In this document: piece by piece, positions 37,274 through 62,900 of the stretch | Numbering within the stretch: position 1 is the first letter of the stretch | Layout: each line of letters starts with the position of its first letter | Assembly: GCF_958979055.1 (NCBI RefSeq) | Contig: NC_084886.1 | Location: forward strand, 42,706,654-42,770,653 | DNA from: Alnus glutinosa | Taxonomy: Eukaryota; Streptophyta; Magnoliopsida; Fagales; Betulaceae | Length of the DNA stretch: 64,000 nucleotides | Reading direction: 5' to 3' | Position numbers and translations under genes: made by a program | Notes under the pieces: model-generated | Database searches by the model: none | Told to the model about the DNA's origin: nothing | The model's input: the letters and a program-made list of their open reading frames with translations, nothing else

Positions 37274-37712
37274 GTTGTTTTGTTTGTGGAAATTGATTTT
37301 TGTTTGAATTGATTTTATTTTTCTACTAGTTTAGGTAGATTTTCGTTTTATTTTTCCTCCAATTTTTGTTCCTTTTTATTTTTATTTGTTTTTGATTTAT
37401 TGTCTAACTAATAAAAAAAAAAAAAAAAAAAAAGAAAAGAAAAGAAGTTTCTGTCATTGTTTTGCAGCTTTGGTGAGATTATACACGGAATTGTGCTAGA
37501 GCACACCAATGCAAAGGGCACCACTTGCAGCGGATCATTAGCTGAAACTTTGCCAAAAAATTTATTTTTGGTCCATTTTGTGAGTTTTTAATTTTGGGTG
37601 TATTTGTTTGTGCTTCTGTGTTAATATTTTTTTAACTTGTAAAAAATAAATAAATGAATAAATAAAATTGGTTCATATCTTAGGTGGGATATTTGCTTGC
37701 TATAGGATGTAA

Positions 37713-38693
37713 GTGAAACATGAATTTTTACTTTATAGTGATTTTTCTGCACAACATGCTTCACCTAGTGGTAGGACACCTGCTCCAACCAACTACCCTT
37801 ACAGTTTTAACCCACATGAATCATGTTCATATTGCTCCGATCCTTATCATAGTGCTAGTAGTTGTCCATCCTGGGAAAAATTCTGCAATCCTTCCTATGA
37901 GCAAATGAACGCCAATTTCTCCAGCCCGAGGTTCGAATCAAATTCTAATTTTTACAACCCGGACTGGAGCCACCATCTTGATTTCTCGTGGCAAGCTCAA
38001 GCCATGGGAAATAGTGCTCCCCAATACCTTGATCCACACCATCCCGAGTATCCGCAGTTCAATAACCAATCTTCTCATCCTTCATCCTACAATTATCCAG
38101 CTTCTTCCTCACAGTCCACTTTGGAAGACACTCTCAAGGTCTTCATAGAGCTCACATGCCGGGCTATTAGTGATATGAAGAATACTACTATGAAAAACAC
38201 TCAAGCGATTGCTAGGATAGAATGACAGATGGAATATCTGGTTGCTGAAGTCACCAGATTAGAGGAAGAAGAGCTTCAAAATCAACTGATGGCTCAATGG
38301 TACTACATGATTGATGAGGATGATGCTAGCCATTCTGATCATGAGCATGTCCCTGCCATCACCATATTGAAAAGTGAAGAAACTATGGATAGCTCTGAGG
38401 AGGAAGAAAGAGAGGAGCACCTTGAGCAAGCAGTGCCCCCGTTTAATCCAAAGTCGTCCAACGACAAGGAAATGAGTACTGAAGCTCATTCCTTCATCAC
38501 AATCCTTCTTGAGACATTTCATGATCCCCAAGCTTCAATTCTTCAATGTCTCAAGGAGCCATCTTGTGCTAAAACGTTCAAGGATCGATGTACACAACCG
38601 CGCAAATCTAGGAACCATCGTCCTAAGAAGATCCTTCGAAGCAAGCAAGTGAGCTACATAAGATGGCGAAACATTCCACCCGAGGGATATTAA
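37713..38693 (+). pseudogene. Retroelement gag-like open frame with one in-frame stop
   Basis: Two open stretches (37713-38225 and 38229-38693) are in the same frame and separated by a single TGA at 38223-38225, so one 327-codon frame has been interrupted. The first part is rich in Ser/Pro/Tyr/Asn and has a zinc-knuckle-like CSYCSDPYHSASSCPSW segment (three Cys and a His). The second is acidic (MDSSEEEEREEHLEQ) with a basic end. Such frames are common in non-autonomous plant LTR elements, whose products are thought to be gag-like. A function is not established. Confidence 0.65.
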
Positions 38694-39051
38694 ATTTTAA
38701 AGAAGAAAGGGTGGAAGGGATTGGTTGGACATCCACATGATCGGGGAAGGCGCTGTAAATTTTATTTTCCCTTTTTACTTTTTGTACATTTAATTTATTG
38801 TTATTTTATTTTTCTGACAGCAATTAACCTTTTGATGTTTGTTTCTATGATAAATATTGTTGTTAGTTTTTGTTTACAGGTGTTTTGGTGTTTAAGTTTG
38901 GGGGACGCCTTGACCTTTCACACCTTGATGTTTCTGTATCTTTGGTAATGTATGTTCTACACTACACATTGATGACAATGTGTAATTCAAGTTTGGGAGT
39001 ATGGAAAAACACTCTGTCTTTTTGTTTCTTGTTTATTTACTGGCTTTTTGT

Positions 39052-39082
<31 letters not shown>

Positions 39083-39910
39083 TTGTTGTAAGTTTGAGCT
39101 AAAGATATTTATATATATATTTATACAAAAAAAGGAAAAAAATATATATTTATAATAAGACCATTTTGAGTTTTTACTGAGTAACCAGGCCTCTTGCCTC
39201 ATTAAGCATTGATTGTTCGCGTCAAAAGGTGAGAATTTCAATTTGGTTAATTGTATGACTAGTTTGGCTTCGTAGCCTTTTTGACTTGAGTAATTAAGCC
39301 ATTAGGAATGTTTCTACATCTAGTGCCCTAAGACCATCTGGTTTGGGAGCCATTAGCCCAACACTCGTTACATGGGTCAATTAGAAAGCTTAAGGGAGCC
39401 GAGCATTGCACAGCCAACATAAAAAATAAAAAAAAAATAAAAAACATATCTTGCCTTGGTTGTTTCATTTGATAGGGATTCCAATGATTTTTGAGGTACT
39501 TATCTTGAGATTAAAATGAAACCTCATGATTACATGTTAATTTCACTCTACACTTTTGAGAAAACGTGATGTCTTAATTATCCATTTATGAGTAATTTGA
39601 TGTTGGATCTCCTGTTGATGTTGATGAAAGAGTTTGTCTTTTTAAGCATAACAATGATGTATGAACCATGGTTCGTGTGAAAATTCTTTCTTATTGACAA
39701 CACAGTGTTTCAATGTTTGTGGGTATCATTTCTGGCAAACCCTCACGAGACTTCACTCGTCCACTAAGGAGTCCTATGTGTTTAAAATGCTTGTTGCATA
39801 CGCTAAATGCAATTGTGTCTCCCATGAAAAAGGACTTATGTTTCATGCTTTGATTTTGTTTTTCATTTTGTTTTGCCAAGGGACTAGCAAAATGTAAGTT
39901 TGTGGGTATT

Positions 39911-42099
39911 TGATGTGTCACAAATATTGTATATTTGGACCCCTTAATTTACATTAGTTAAACCTTTAGCTTTGTTATTTTCTAATGCTTTTGTTAGTTT
40001 TGGTACTTTAGTTAGGTAATAGAGAGAAAAGAGTCCCAATTGTTGCACAATTCTTTCCAAGGGCAGCACGTGGACAGCAGCATCCACTCACTCCCATTTT
40101 AGCAAATCCAAGGCACAAACCTCTCCTTAACTTGCTCATGCAGGAACACATGGAAGGGAGTCCAAAAACTGCTTGAGGGCCGAACCAAAAGGGGGATTAT
40201 GCCCTTCCCAAAGCTGCTGGACAGCAGCACCATTTCCACTCCAAGCAGCTCATGCACGTGGGCAGCAGCACCCTTCCTTCTCCACACCAAGAACCAAGCT
40301 GCTTGACAGCATGGGCAACACTTCCCCCAAGCTTGGACAGAACCTGCTGGACAGCATGGACAGCAGCTCTACACTCCTCCCCAGCAGCAAATCACGTCCA
40401 ATAGCACTCCCCTAGCACCGAATCCCAACCTGCTGGACAGCATGGACAACAACTTGGACAGCACCTGTAGCTGTTGGATAGCATTTAGACAGAAACAACA
40501 CTCTGCAGCACCTGACAGCATGGACATCAGCTCTCCCCAAGGTTGGACAGCAACAACACTCTGCAGCACTTGACAGCATGGACAACAGCTCTCCCCAAGG
40601 CCTGGACATCAACAACACTCTGCAGCACTTGACAGCATGGACAGCAGCTCTCCCCAAGGCCTGGATAGCAACAACACTCTGCAGCACTTGACATCATAGA
40701 CAACAGCTCTCCCCAAGGCCTGGACATCAACAACACTCTGCAGCACTTGACAGCATGGACATCAGCTCTCCCCAAGGCCTGGACATCAACAACACTCTGC
40801 AGCACTTGACAGCATGGACAGCAGCTCTCCCCAAGGCCTGGACAGCAACAACACTCTGCAGCACTTGACATCATGGACAGCAGCTCTCCCCAAGGCTTGG
40901 ACATCAACAACACTCTGCAGCACTTGACAGCATGGACAGTAGCTCTCCCCAAGGCCTGAACAGCAACAACACTCTGTAGCACTTGCAAGGGACAGCAGCT
41001 GCTGAACAGCAACTTGCACGACCTGCAACACCTTCTGCACTTGGACAGCACGCCTGGCAGTACCTGCAAGGGACAGCAGCTGCTGGACAATAACTTGCAG
41101 CATCTTCTGCACCTGGACAGCACGCCCAGCAGCTCCTCTAGACAGCACCTTGGACACCACACTCCAGCTTGGACAGCATGGGCATCACGTGAAGGCAGCA
41201 CACTCCACCAAGACAGCAACCTGCATCATGCTATTTCTTTATAAAAGGTAGCACCATGCCATGGAAGAACAGAGAGGAGAAAAAACGGAAAGAAGAGAAG
41301 AGGCATAGAGAAAAGAAAGAGAAGTGTGAGAGTAGAGGCTATGCCTCTGCTTCTCTCCTTCTTGGGCTAGATTTTCTGCACCATATGTCTTTTGTAAATG
41401 TTTGATTTTTATGTTTTTAATTTAATGTCTTAAGTTTTATTTATTTTATTATGTGTAGTTAAACCTTCTACTAAGGTTGAGGATGAAACCTCACCATTGA
41501 AGAGCGAAAATGTTTTCATGAGAGTTTATACTATCCGATTTTATTGGGGTTAATATTTTCAATGTTTTACTTCTTATCAATTTTTGAGATGATTTTTGGA
41601 TATCTCTTGTGATTTTCGGATACAAGTGATGATTTGAAATAGTCTCATTTAGTTGATTGCTTGGTTTATATATATAAATGTTGGATATTCATTGTGTTTC
41701 GCTCTACTGATACATTTGATGATTTGGTTTAAACCGGATATCTTTTGTGATTTGTACAAAGAATAGATTCATTGAATGATTTAAACAATTTTTTGAAGCA
41801 TAGTAGAACATACATAAGATTTTTATAGTGACAACTTCGGATAAGTATTGATGAACATAAGAATATTTTGCTATGATTTGGAGGGCGTGGATTCCAAAAC
41901 CCTAGACCCCTTTATTTTTATTATTTTTGTTTATGTTTTCTTTTGTCAAAAACCCCTAAAATTAGAACTAGGTTAAAATAGGATTAGTTTGAATAGGGAT
42001 TAATTTTCACAACACAATTCCTCGTGGGATCGACCTCGCACTTGCATAACGCTATATTGCAAACGATTCGTGCACTTGCGAGTTTTAAAATTTTCACAA
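39911..42099 (+). repeat. 3' LTR of the LARD-like element
   Basis: It is 2,189 bp long, about 356 bp longer than the 5' LTR. The extra length is accounted for by the expanded minisatellite at 40501-40971. Outside that block the two LTRs differ by scattered substitutions and single-base gaps, which points to a fairly recent insertion. Confidence 0.85.
40501..40971. repeat. 59-bp minisatellite inside the 3' LTR
   Basis: Units begin CTCTGCAGCACTTGACAGCA at about 40501, 40559, 40618, 40677, 40736, 40795, 40854 and 40913, each closing with CCCCAAGGCCTGGACA(G/T)CAAC. That is about eight copies. Point variants (GACATCA versus GACAGCA) are shared by non-adjacent units, suggesting block-wise expansion. 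The 5' LTR has two units. Confidence 0.9.
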
Positions 42100-42711
42100 C
42101 AACCGGTTCGGTTGGGGTTTTTACCAACCGCCGATTATCCAGTTATTACAAATTAGTTAGTAACCAGATAATAGGTTTTCATATGTTGTTGAATCTAATA
42201 TGCAACACCATGAGAGGAATAGTGAAGCTTTACTGCACTAAGCGCTAAGTTTGTATAGGAGAGAATGATGCATGTGGTGTAGATTGGCGACAGTGACCTC
42301 AACTATTTTAATACTTGACTAATTGGCAAGTGAGTAAAGAGAGTGTCACAACAAAATTTGATCTTTTCAATTTTTCCTTCAACCTGATGTGATGACAATA
42401 CTATGCCTGGACCATCACATTGACTGCAGTTTTTCCGGTATCCACTAATATAGTGCTAGCCTTGCAAATATTTCTTTGATTAAGCAATCTAGCAACTGTG
42501 ATGAATATATATATATATATATATAATAGAAAAAATGGTTACTGATTACTCAGTTTTTTAAAATGCTATAACTGGCAACCACAACCAGGTACCTGGTTGT
42601 CTGGTTGCAGTTATTTTCGGTTTCTCAATTTCTTACGGTTAGCGGTTGTTTGCAGTTATTAGTGGTTACTGGTTATTTATGGTTAATAGCCACCTTGTTT
42701 GTACACCTCTA

Positions 42712-44500
42712 GACAACATTAGCCATATCAAGAAGGAGTTAAGAACTCAAATATACCATATGTAAGATAACTATAACTGTTACATATAATATACTTATTA
42801 TACATTTTTCCTACATTAAAATATAATCTAGTGACCTGTTACCAAAATTATGTACAACTTACTTTAAAACCAAACAAATTTTCACATTGACATAATAATG
42901 CCGGCAACATTGATCTATTTTCAAAATCCATATAACATCATTGATTACTTAAGTCTGAGAAAAGTGATACTTAATGCTCATTGCATAACTTGACAAGTTA
43001 CATAATAATTTACTTATTAAGTATGGGCTTATGTAGTTACTTTCCATTGTGAAATCGAAACGTACACTTTTGGTGTTTTATAGGTTAACATGTTTACCAA
43101 TTTTTAGAATGAAGTATTTTCGCTGGATTGAAGATGCCAAGTGAATGACTATTTTGGTCAGGTTTGCTTTGCATAATTATAAGCTATTAATTGTTCATAA
43201 ATATATTATACTTGGCAGCTCTATAGTTATATTCAATGATAGATGATGCATTGTTATAATATATTTAGTGTTAGATCATATAATTTCCGCTTTCCGCTAT
43301 ATGATATACTCTTATAAGTAAGGCCTCCTGATCGAGGGTCCTCCAACCGAAGGTGTCTTAATTAACGGAGTCGCAACCGAGAGACACCCTGATCAACGAG
43401 ATACATGTATGGGAAGTTAGGTATATAAGGAAAAACATTATCCCCTCTAATAATTTTGCCTATTATGGACATGGCCGACTAGAAGGAAAGATATCCACGA
43501 TGATCAGCCATCTATCAAATCAAACCCTCGACCTTCAATGTCTTCCAGGTCCTATAAAGGAAGCCAACAACAACCCAAAGTTTAAGGTACTTTCACAGTT
43601 CACCATTATCTTTTTTAACCTTATTCTCTTCACAAACTTATCATACTGACTTAAACATCGGAGTGTCTTTGCCGGTATCTTTCGGTGAGTCACTTGTGTT
43701 TTCTTATTTGCCTTTGCAATTTCACTTAAGTTAGATTCGGGCGGTCAGTCAATTGTATCAATATATGTTAAAAGTGTAAATCAATATATAATAAAATCTT
43801 AATGATTTAATTTAAAAAAGATTAAGATTTAACACTAATTTAATTTGAAAATAGCGATTGAAATTTTAAAAATTGTACATGATATGATAATATCTTAAGA
43901 ATTGCAAAGAATGTTTAGTATTTGTGGGTGCTCCACCTCTTACTACACCACTAGTTTTTGTTTTTATTTTATTTTTTAAATGTTCTTTTTTTTAGGGGAT
44001 AAGTAAGATTTTTTCACTCAAATCTCCAATCATGATAATTTTGGTGATTTTTTTTATGATGCACGTGTCGTCTGTGCACGTGTGGTTCGATCTCAGTGTT
44101 CATGCAAAGGCCAATTCAGAACGACGGTCGTGGCGTAAACAACTGCAGTAGCGCTCCTGTCCGCTGAGCCACTTTGTCAAACTGAAAACGGTAAAACATA
44201 CAAAAAAGTACCTCGGGATTAAACCCGTGAGGCACCAAAAGCAACCTAGTTTTATCCAAAACAGTAACAGGCCCAACGAGAGCCTGAGCTCATCGTGGGG
44301 AACAAGCCCAGTGGAAGGGCCTCTCTTCTCCACTGTCTGTGTCTGATCCTAGCCCTTCCTCCACGCGCTCCCTTCCGCGCGTGTAGAGTATATTCCTCGT
44401 TTAACTGGAAGAACCGATACGTAGCGATACTGCCAAACTGTTAAAACAGCTTACCTACCTCGTTTACGCCCGATTTGATATCGCCACGTGCCAGAGATCA
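42712..44500. other. Intergenic sequence with a decayed LTR-like block
   Basis: At about 43310-43760 a block rich in 'accgaaggtg', 'gagggtcctcc' and 'atcggagtgtctttgccggt' words looks like a piece of a Tat/Gypsy-type LTR, but its ends are not definable. The remainder is AT-rich spacer. The open frame at 44100-44333 on the minus strand shows no recognisable domain. No gene is supported. Confidence 0.4.
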
Positions 44501-45033
44501 CAGGGCTCTCCGACGTGGAACGATCTCAACCGTGATTAACGGTCAGGACCAGCGTCGAATTCCCAGATTTGGAGGGAAAAACAGAGCTAAAAAAAAAGAG
44601 AAATAATAATTATACATTGAAACGTAGAAGCAATTATGTTGAAATAAAAGAAACTGAGAATAACAAAATATAAAGAGAGAGCACAAAGGTCTGGTTTTCC
44701 TAAAAGTGCCATTGCAAACCAAGCCCACAGGCTCTCTTGGCTCTCCAGTCAGCTGCTTTCGCCGGGAAATTGCGTCACTGATCGGACCTATCCCAACGGT
44801 GGATTGCCGGTGAAGGACTCGCAGTACTTTCCGGCGAGGTAATGTTTTCGAAATCTTCCTTTGCCTACGGTTTGGGTGTTGTCATATAATTCACAAATTA
44901 TTTTGGTTCAGATCTGGTAGTTTTGGTTCGGGATTTTGTTTGGGAGAGAATTAGGGTTTCAATTGATTAATTTCGTATGGAATTGAAGGGGGATTTTGGG
45001 ATTTAGGGGTTATATCCTTGGCATTTGATGTAG
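44501..45033 (+). promoter_or_regulatory. Promoter and 5' leader of the IDM1-like gene
   Basis: A GC-richer stretch with GCCACGTG (about 44484), which contains a G-box core, and CCGACGTGG (about 44510) precedes the leader. 'ggcgaggtaatg' near 44834 could be a leader-intron donor, with an acceptor such as 'tttgatgtag' at 45033, directly before ATGGAGGACGG. The leader intron is plausible but unproven. Confidence 0.4.
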
Positions 45034-57732
<12,699 letters not shown>

Positions 57733-58792
57733 TATTATTTCAGCATCTGACTGAGTACGCTGCTTGAGTAACCGTATTTCTCGACGAGGGAATGCCTCAT
57801 GCTTAAAAGATTTTAAGGCTTTGGAGCTAATGTCTGTCCCCAGATTCAGATAGTGTGAATAAATTTTCATTCAGCCCCTAGCCTTTTAAGGTTCTAGGTT
57901 AACTTTTGCGCATGTCAAGATTAAGTTTTCTCTCAGAAAGTTTGGAAATGTGCCTTCTGATGCTAGTGATGTGGTGTAATATAATCACAAAGTCAATGGT
58001 GAAGTTGCTCTTCTGAAGCACGATCCTCGGAAGTTGGAGGTGGTCTTGTGAAATGTCCTGAGCATGTCACCCAATGTACTTATGCGGCTTCATGGTGTAT
58101 ATACAAGTGTGAAGTCTCTCGAAGCCCTTTATCATGGTATCAGTTTGCTATTAATCGAAGTCATCTCATCACATGAAATTAGGTTGTTGTGGATGATACT
58201 TGAATAGATCTTCCCGGTTACCATCAATTTTGTTGCTGAATTTGATCTGTTTCTCTATGAGAACAACAAGACATGGTGCCCTTGATGGTACTCCAGGAAC
58301 CTCTTAAGTTTCTTCCTGCTCTGAGAACCAACTTGTTTGAAGTGTTCAATTTGGGGCTATTGTCATGATCTGAAGTGAAAGAGGGCTCTGCCATTTGAAA
58401 ATTTCATGGTACTTAAACGAGGGTTTCCTATGCAATGTTTTATATATTATTTAGATCTGCAGATTCATTGGGCGTTAATAATCATCTCTTTGTACGATTA
58501 GTTTTTCCTCCGAGCTCGCCAGGTTTTGATTTTGACTGTTCTTGTTACTCTACTGTAATCAATGCAACATCTGATGTTATTACTTATATTAGGAAATTGC
58601 TGTTATCTCAAACTCGTATTCTGTTAACGTTTTGTCAATTAGAAGAAAAAGAAGTTTCAATTTTTTTTTTCTTTTTTTAAGGGATTTAATTGTATAAAGT
58701 GACTTATATTGGACATTATTATTATGCCCTCAATAAGGGCAATGCATGGACTTTTTAATCGGAGGCTCTTTATGTGAATTGTGAATCTTTTA

Positions 58793-59266
58793 AGGATAAT
58801 TACAATTCTTCTTCAGGAACTACGGGTTATTGTCAACATATCATCACGAATTGACACATTCATCAAAAGAGAGCATGCAACAACAAATGTGACAGCCACT
58901 CCTTTAGGAGAGGGGGTGGCTCACAAATCTAGGGGCGCCTGCCACTCTCTTGGTGCATCTGGCAACCACCCACGATCTAAGTCGGGGGTGGCTCGTGGCC
59001 ACCCTAGATGCACCCTGAGGGTGGTGCCCGGCCACCTCCTCTATTTCTCATTTTTTTATTAAATTATTGTTTTAGGGTGTTTTTATCTTTAAATAAAACT
59101 TAAGGTTTAAAAATTGAATATTCTATTCAATTTAACGAGATTCCCTAACGGAAGGGGGTAAAGGTACAAAAATGGTAGTTGTATGTTCTCTTTTGATCGA
59201 GATGTCAGTTCGTGGTGACATGTTGATAATGACCGATAGTTCATAGAGGAAAATGATAATTACTCA
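58793..59266. mobile_element. Mutator-type MITE with 9-bp flanking repeats
   Basis: The left arm (AGGATAATTACAATTC, GAACTACGGGTTATTGTCAA, ATCATCACGAA) is mirrored on the right (TTCGTGGTGACATGTTGATA, GATAATTACTCA) over about 57 bp. AATCTTTTA (58784-58792) and AATCTTCTA (59267-59275) flank it, 8 of 9 matching. The core has several GGGTGGC/GCCACCC palindromes. It is non-coding. Confidence 0.7.
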
Positions 59267-59454
59267 AATCTTCTAATTAGCAACGAATACTTTGGATTTG
59301 CCTCTAGTAGGACTAGGCATAGAGTTTATTAGGTTAATTGCAAGCCATTTCTAACAGTTTGTGGTCCGTCAAGTAATAGGCCAGAGTTAGAAAGAAGAAT
59401 GGTTAATACTTAATAGGAGGTTTTTTTTTGTGGTAATTGCTACGAGTATGAATA

Positions 59455-59860
59455 TGGGTTTGTTTGAGATTGTGATGATTAAACATATCAATTTTAAAAC
59501 GTGCGATTTGAAAGATAATTTTGTAAATTTGTAATTTAGTCTTTAAACTTGTGTATTTTTAAAAATGCACTCTCAATCAATATATTTTTTACAATTTGAT
59601 TCAAAATCACATTTTTGATGGACCAAATAACAAGGCCATACACACTCTATCTCTATCTCTAAATAAGCTAACCACCTTTAAACTTAGAATTTAACCTTTA
59701 AAATTGAATATTTTTTTAAAAAACGCACCCATTCAAACATGTTTACTTTTCTACGATTTGAAACCGCGATTTTCATTAAAATTGACCCAAACAACACATT
59801 TTTCACATTTTTATCTAAGAGAAATCGCACTTTCCTGCTATCTCGCCAAACAGAGTAACT
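59455..59860. mobile_element. Possible hAT-like element upstream of HISN5
   Basis: A start with GTTTGTTTGAGATTGTG and an end with CTATCTCGCCAAACAGAG are a weak inverted pair. The interior has repeated AAAACGTGCGATTTGAAA/TTTTAAAA words mirrored across the centre. It lies just before the HISN5 5' leader and could have brought promoter sequence. Boundaries are uncertain. Confidence 0.35.
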
Positions 59861-59967
59861 TACAGAGATTTGGCCTGACACCTGGAACTCCTCTGCCGTT
59901 GGGTTGGGTTCAGTCATTAACTTCTTTTCGCAATCTCTCTCAGTAGGCCACTGCTTGGTTTCTGAAC

Positions 59968-62900
59968 ATGGTGCTAACCGCAGCTGCGCGTCTTGTAGAA
60001 TATTCCATCTCATCTCCGCTGCTAAAACCCAGGATTAGGGTTTCTCAGAGACCTCTCGCTCCCACTCTCACTTCTTTTCCTAAGCGCACAATTTTCCCAC
60101 CAAATCGTCGCCAGCTCCTGACAATGTCTCATGACCCACGGAGACCCATTTCGTGTGCCGCTTCGGTCGACGAAAATGGCTCGACTATAACCGCTTCTCC
60201 GTCCGGCGCAGGTAACAACAAATTTTGATCCTACAAATTTGGCTTCTCTGTGTTGGTTTTCGAAACTCGGAGGTGGGTTTGAGTCCTTGTTGGTTGTTTC
60301 TCAGGGGCTCGGATTGGGGAGGTCAAGAGGGTCACGAAGGAGACCAATGTGTCGGTGAAAATAAACTTGGATGGTTCAGGGGTTGCTGAGAATAATACCG
60401 GGATTCCCTTCCTTGATCACATGTTGGATGTTAGTGATTTTGGCTTGAAAATTTGCTTTAATTTGATTGATTTCTTAATCTTATTTTTGTTTCTCAATCT
60501 GGGTTTAGCTGTTTTTAATTGTAGATTCTCAGTTTCAGCTTTTGTCTTTTGATGTTGCTTGTTTAGCTTTTGAAAAAGGCTTTCTTGGTGGGTTAGAGGA
60601 AAAACACAAAAAGCAAATTTTACTTGACACTTGGCAATATATGAATTTAGGGCAAAGATTAACAAAAATGTTGATTATATTTTTCTTCTGAGTCCACTCT
60701 TAGCTCAGCTCAGCTGGTATATGCCAACTACCTGAGTTTGGAAAACACACTTTTGTTGTAATTTTATTATGTCAATTTTGAGTCTGATTGTGCTGCTTTT
60801 TCATTGTATTTACTTTGTTTTATGTTAGCAACTTGCTTCGCATGGGCTGTTGGATGTTCATGTGAAGGCTACTGGGGACATCCACATTGACGATCATCAC
60901 ACAAACGAAGATATTGCTCTTGCCATTGGAACGGTACTGAAAAACCTTGCATCAATTGTTTTGTTATTGCTTGTGGTTTATCCAGATGGGACACTGAATT
61001 TGAGGCGGTCCATTGTTGTTGTTGTTTTTTTTTTTTTTTTTTTTTGGTATTTGGTCGCATCCCAATTAGTCTACGTGTTTCCTTAATTTAAGTCATTCTA
61101 CCAATTCTACTTTAGCCTCGAATCTCTTTGAATTAGGTTTAGTTTATATGCTTATGCTTATGCTTACTTGAGAATGTTATATATAACAGAATGGACCAAG
61201 TTAGGGAACATCCAAAGATCATTCAACAGCTTTATTTTTGGATCCACCTTTTAAGTATCTCTGGGTGTGAGACGTACTAATCTAGTTTTGCTTGGTCTGC
61301 AGGCTTTTTTGCAGGCACTTGGTGATAGGAAAGGAATAAATCGGTTTGGTGACTTCTCCGCTCCTCTTGATGAAGCACTAATACATGTTGCGCTGGTAGG
61401 TTTGACTTGATCGTTCCATGTAAATTAACCACATAATAAGTGTTTCAGTGTCAAAAATTTACTGCTGTTAAGATTAATCTGTGTTTGCATTTTATGGGAA
61501 ATCAATAGGCTATCACCAAATAATAGGATATCCTTCAAATAAATTTTTGCGAAACCACATTATAACATGGTGACTCTTGGGTCCTTAAATAACTGTCTGC
61601 AGCAATGTGTAATTGAGGACTTAAATAACTTTGAAAGTTCTATATATTGCTAGCATCTTTATGAGCTATTAGTCTAGGCAAGAAATAGAATATACAATTG
61701 GGTAGAATATTGTCTTAGGACTCAGCTTTCTGATGGTTATTGTTGTGATAAATTAAGATTTTGGAAGATTAGCCAGTAAAGAAATGGAAGAAGAAAAAGT
61801 ATAACAAGCGCACACGGGCACAAATATTTATGTGGTTTGGCATAATGGTCTACGTCCACGGGTGGAGACAAAATTCACTTACAAAATATGGAATAAAAAT
61901 GGTGGTGAGTAACACTCAAATCCCAAGTCCCAATACATCCAATGTCTCACTTACTCACAAAAATAATTTTTTGATATCCTAATTCTTTGACTAGACTATA
62001 ATCAAGTTCTTTCTTACACCCACAAAAACAAAATGTGGGTGAACAGGTGCATTAATTGCACCATAATGGTGGCTGGAATTCAAGCCACCCACGTAACAAA
62101 CAAGGATCCTCTCAATTTCAACTGAAATGAATAGTATCTATTTCATGGTCGAGATTTAAAGTTGGTGCATCTAATAGTGTACATAATTTCACATTATTTA
62201 ATTTTTTTTTAAAAAAAAGCGTGTCAACATTGATATCATATACACCATTAGATCATCAATTATCCATTTTATTTGAAATGGAGAGGATCCTATTCCCCCA
62301 CGTAACAGTTATCGTGCTTTTATATGGGTGAATTAATAGGAGTGCCCCAGATCCTGAAGGCTGAGGCTTATGGGGCTTGAGCTATAATGCTATTTTCATA
62401 TCATGATTGAACTTGTACGCCCGATTGTAGTATTAACTCAATCTTGAGTATTCAGTGTCCTATCTAACCATGTTTACTTTTTTACATTCTCTTGATATTT
62501 GAAATAATTGCTTATTTGGAGGACATTGTTTGTTCAGGATTTATCTGGCCGACCACATTTAAGTTATGACCTGCAAATACCTACTCAGAGAGTTGGAACA
62601 TATGACACTCAGGTAGGACTTGTCTTCGTTTCCTTCCACATCAAGAATTTAGATGTCTCCATTTTTTGTTCTTCTCTGGAGAAGCAGTGGAGCTTCCTGC
62701 AGAGACATCAACATAATGTGACATTGTGTGTACCTGAAAATTTTCTGCAATTTTATATAGTTTATCTGCTCGATTCTTTTATTTTAGTTTTCTTCTTGAA
62801 CTTGTTACTGAGGAGATGAGTCATTTGGACTGTAGTTGGTGGAGCACTTTTTTCAGTCTCTGGTGAATACTTCTGGCATGACACTTCACATTCGCCAGGT

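Larger units (their letters stand above)
35418..42099 (+). mobile_element. LTR retroelement, large non-autonomous (LARD-like), inside the hAT-like element
   Basis: Two direct repeats of high identity bound it: 35418-37250 and 39911-42099. Both begin TGATGTGTCACAAATATTGT and end AAATTTTCACAA. CAACCGG lies at both outer edges (35411-35417 and 42100-42106), consistent with a target duplication, though the LTR end is certain only to a base or two. A primer-binding site follows the 5' LTR. The 2.7-kb interior has one gag-like frame with an in-frame stop and no protease, reverse transcriptase or integrase. 'aagtttgggggacgc' near 38894 recalls the conserved interior tail of this class of element. 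It probably depends on a partner Gypsy element. Confidence 0.85.
35325..42711. mobile_element. hAT-like element split by the LTR retroelement
   Basis: The left part (35325-35417, starting TAGGGGTATACAACCAGTTG) and the right part (42100-42711, ending TTTGTACACCTCTA) are two halves of one element with matching inverted ends. The interior repeats CCGGTTGCGGTTATTT-like words. Without the insert it would be about 0.7 kb. The related element at 52437-53252 has the same ends and composition. Its own 8-bp flanks no longer match, so it is old. Confidence 0.65.
57733..59967. other. 3' UTR of the IDM1-like gene and spacer to HISN5
   Basis: The first several hundred bases are the probable 3' UTR, with a possible terminal intron (an acceptor-like 'tatttcag' at 57743). 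The rest is spacer holding the MITE at 58793-59266 and a hAT-like element near 59455-59860. No extra gene is supported. The open frame at 58435-58680 has no domain. Confidence 0.45.

Noticed and set aside
40527..41219. 230-codon minus-strand frame in the 3' LTR
   Set aside because: The frame follows the 59-bp minisatellite, and its internal repeat is just that unit. It is composition-driven and not a gene.
44100..44333. 77-codon minus-strand frame upstream of the IDM1-like gene
   Set aside because: There is no recognisable domain, and the surrounding sequence looks like repeat debris.
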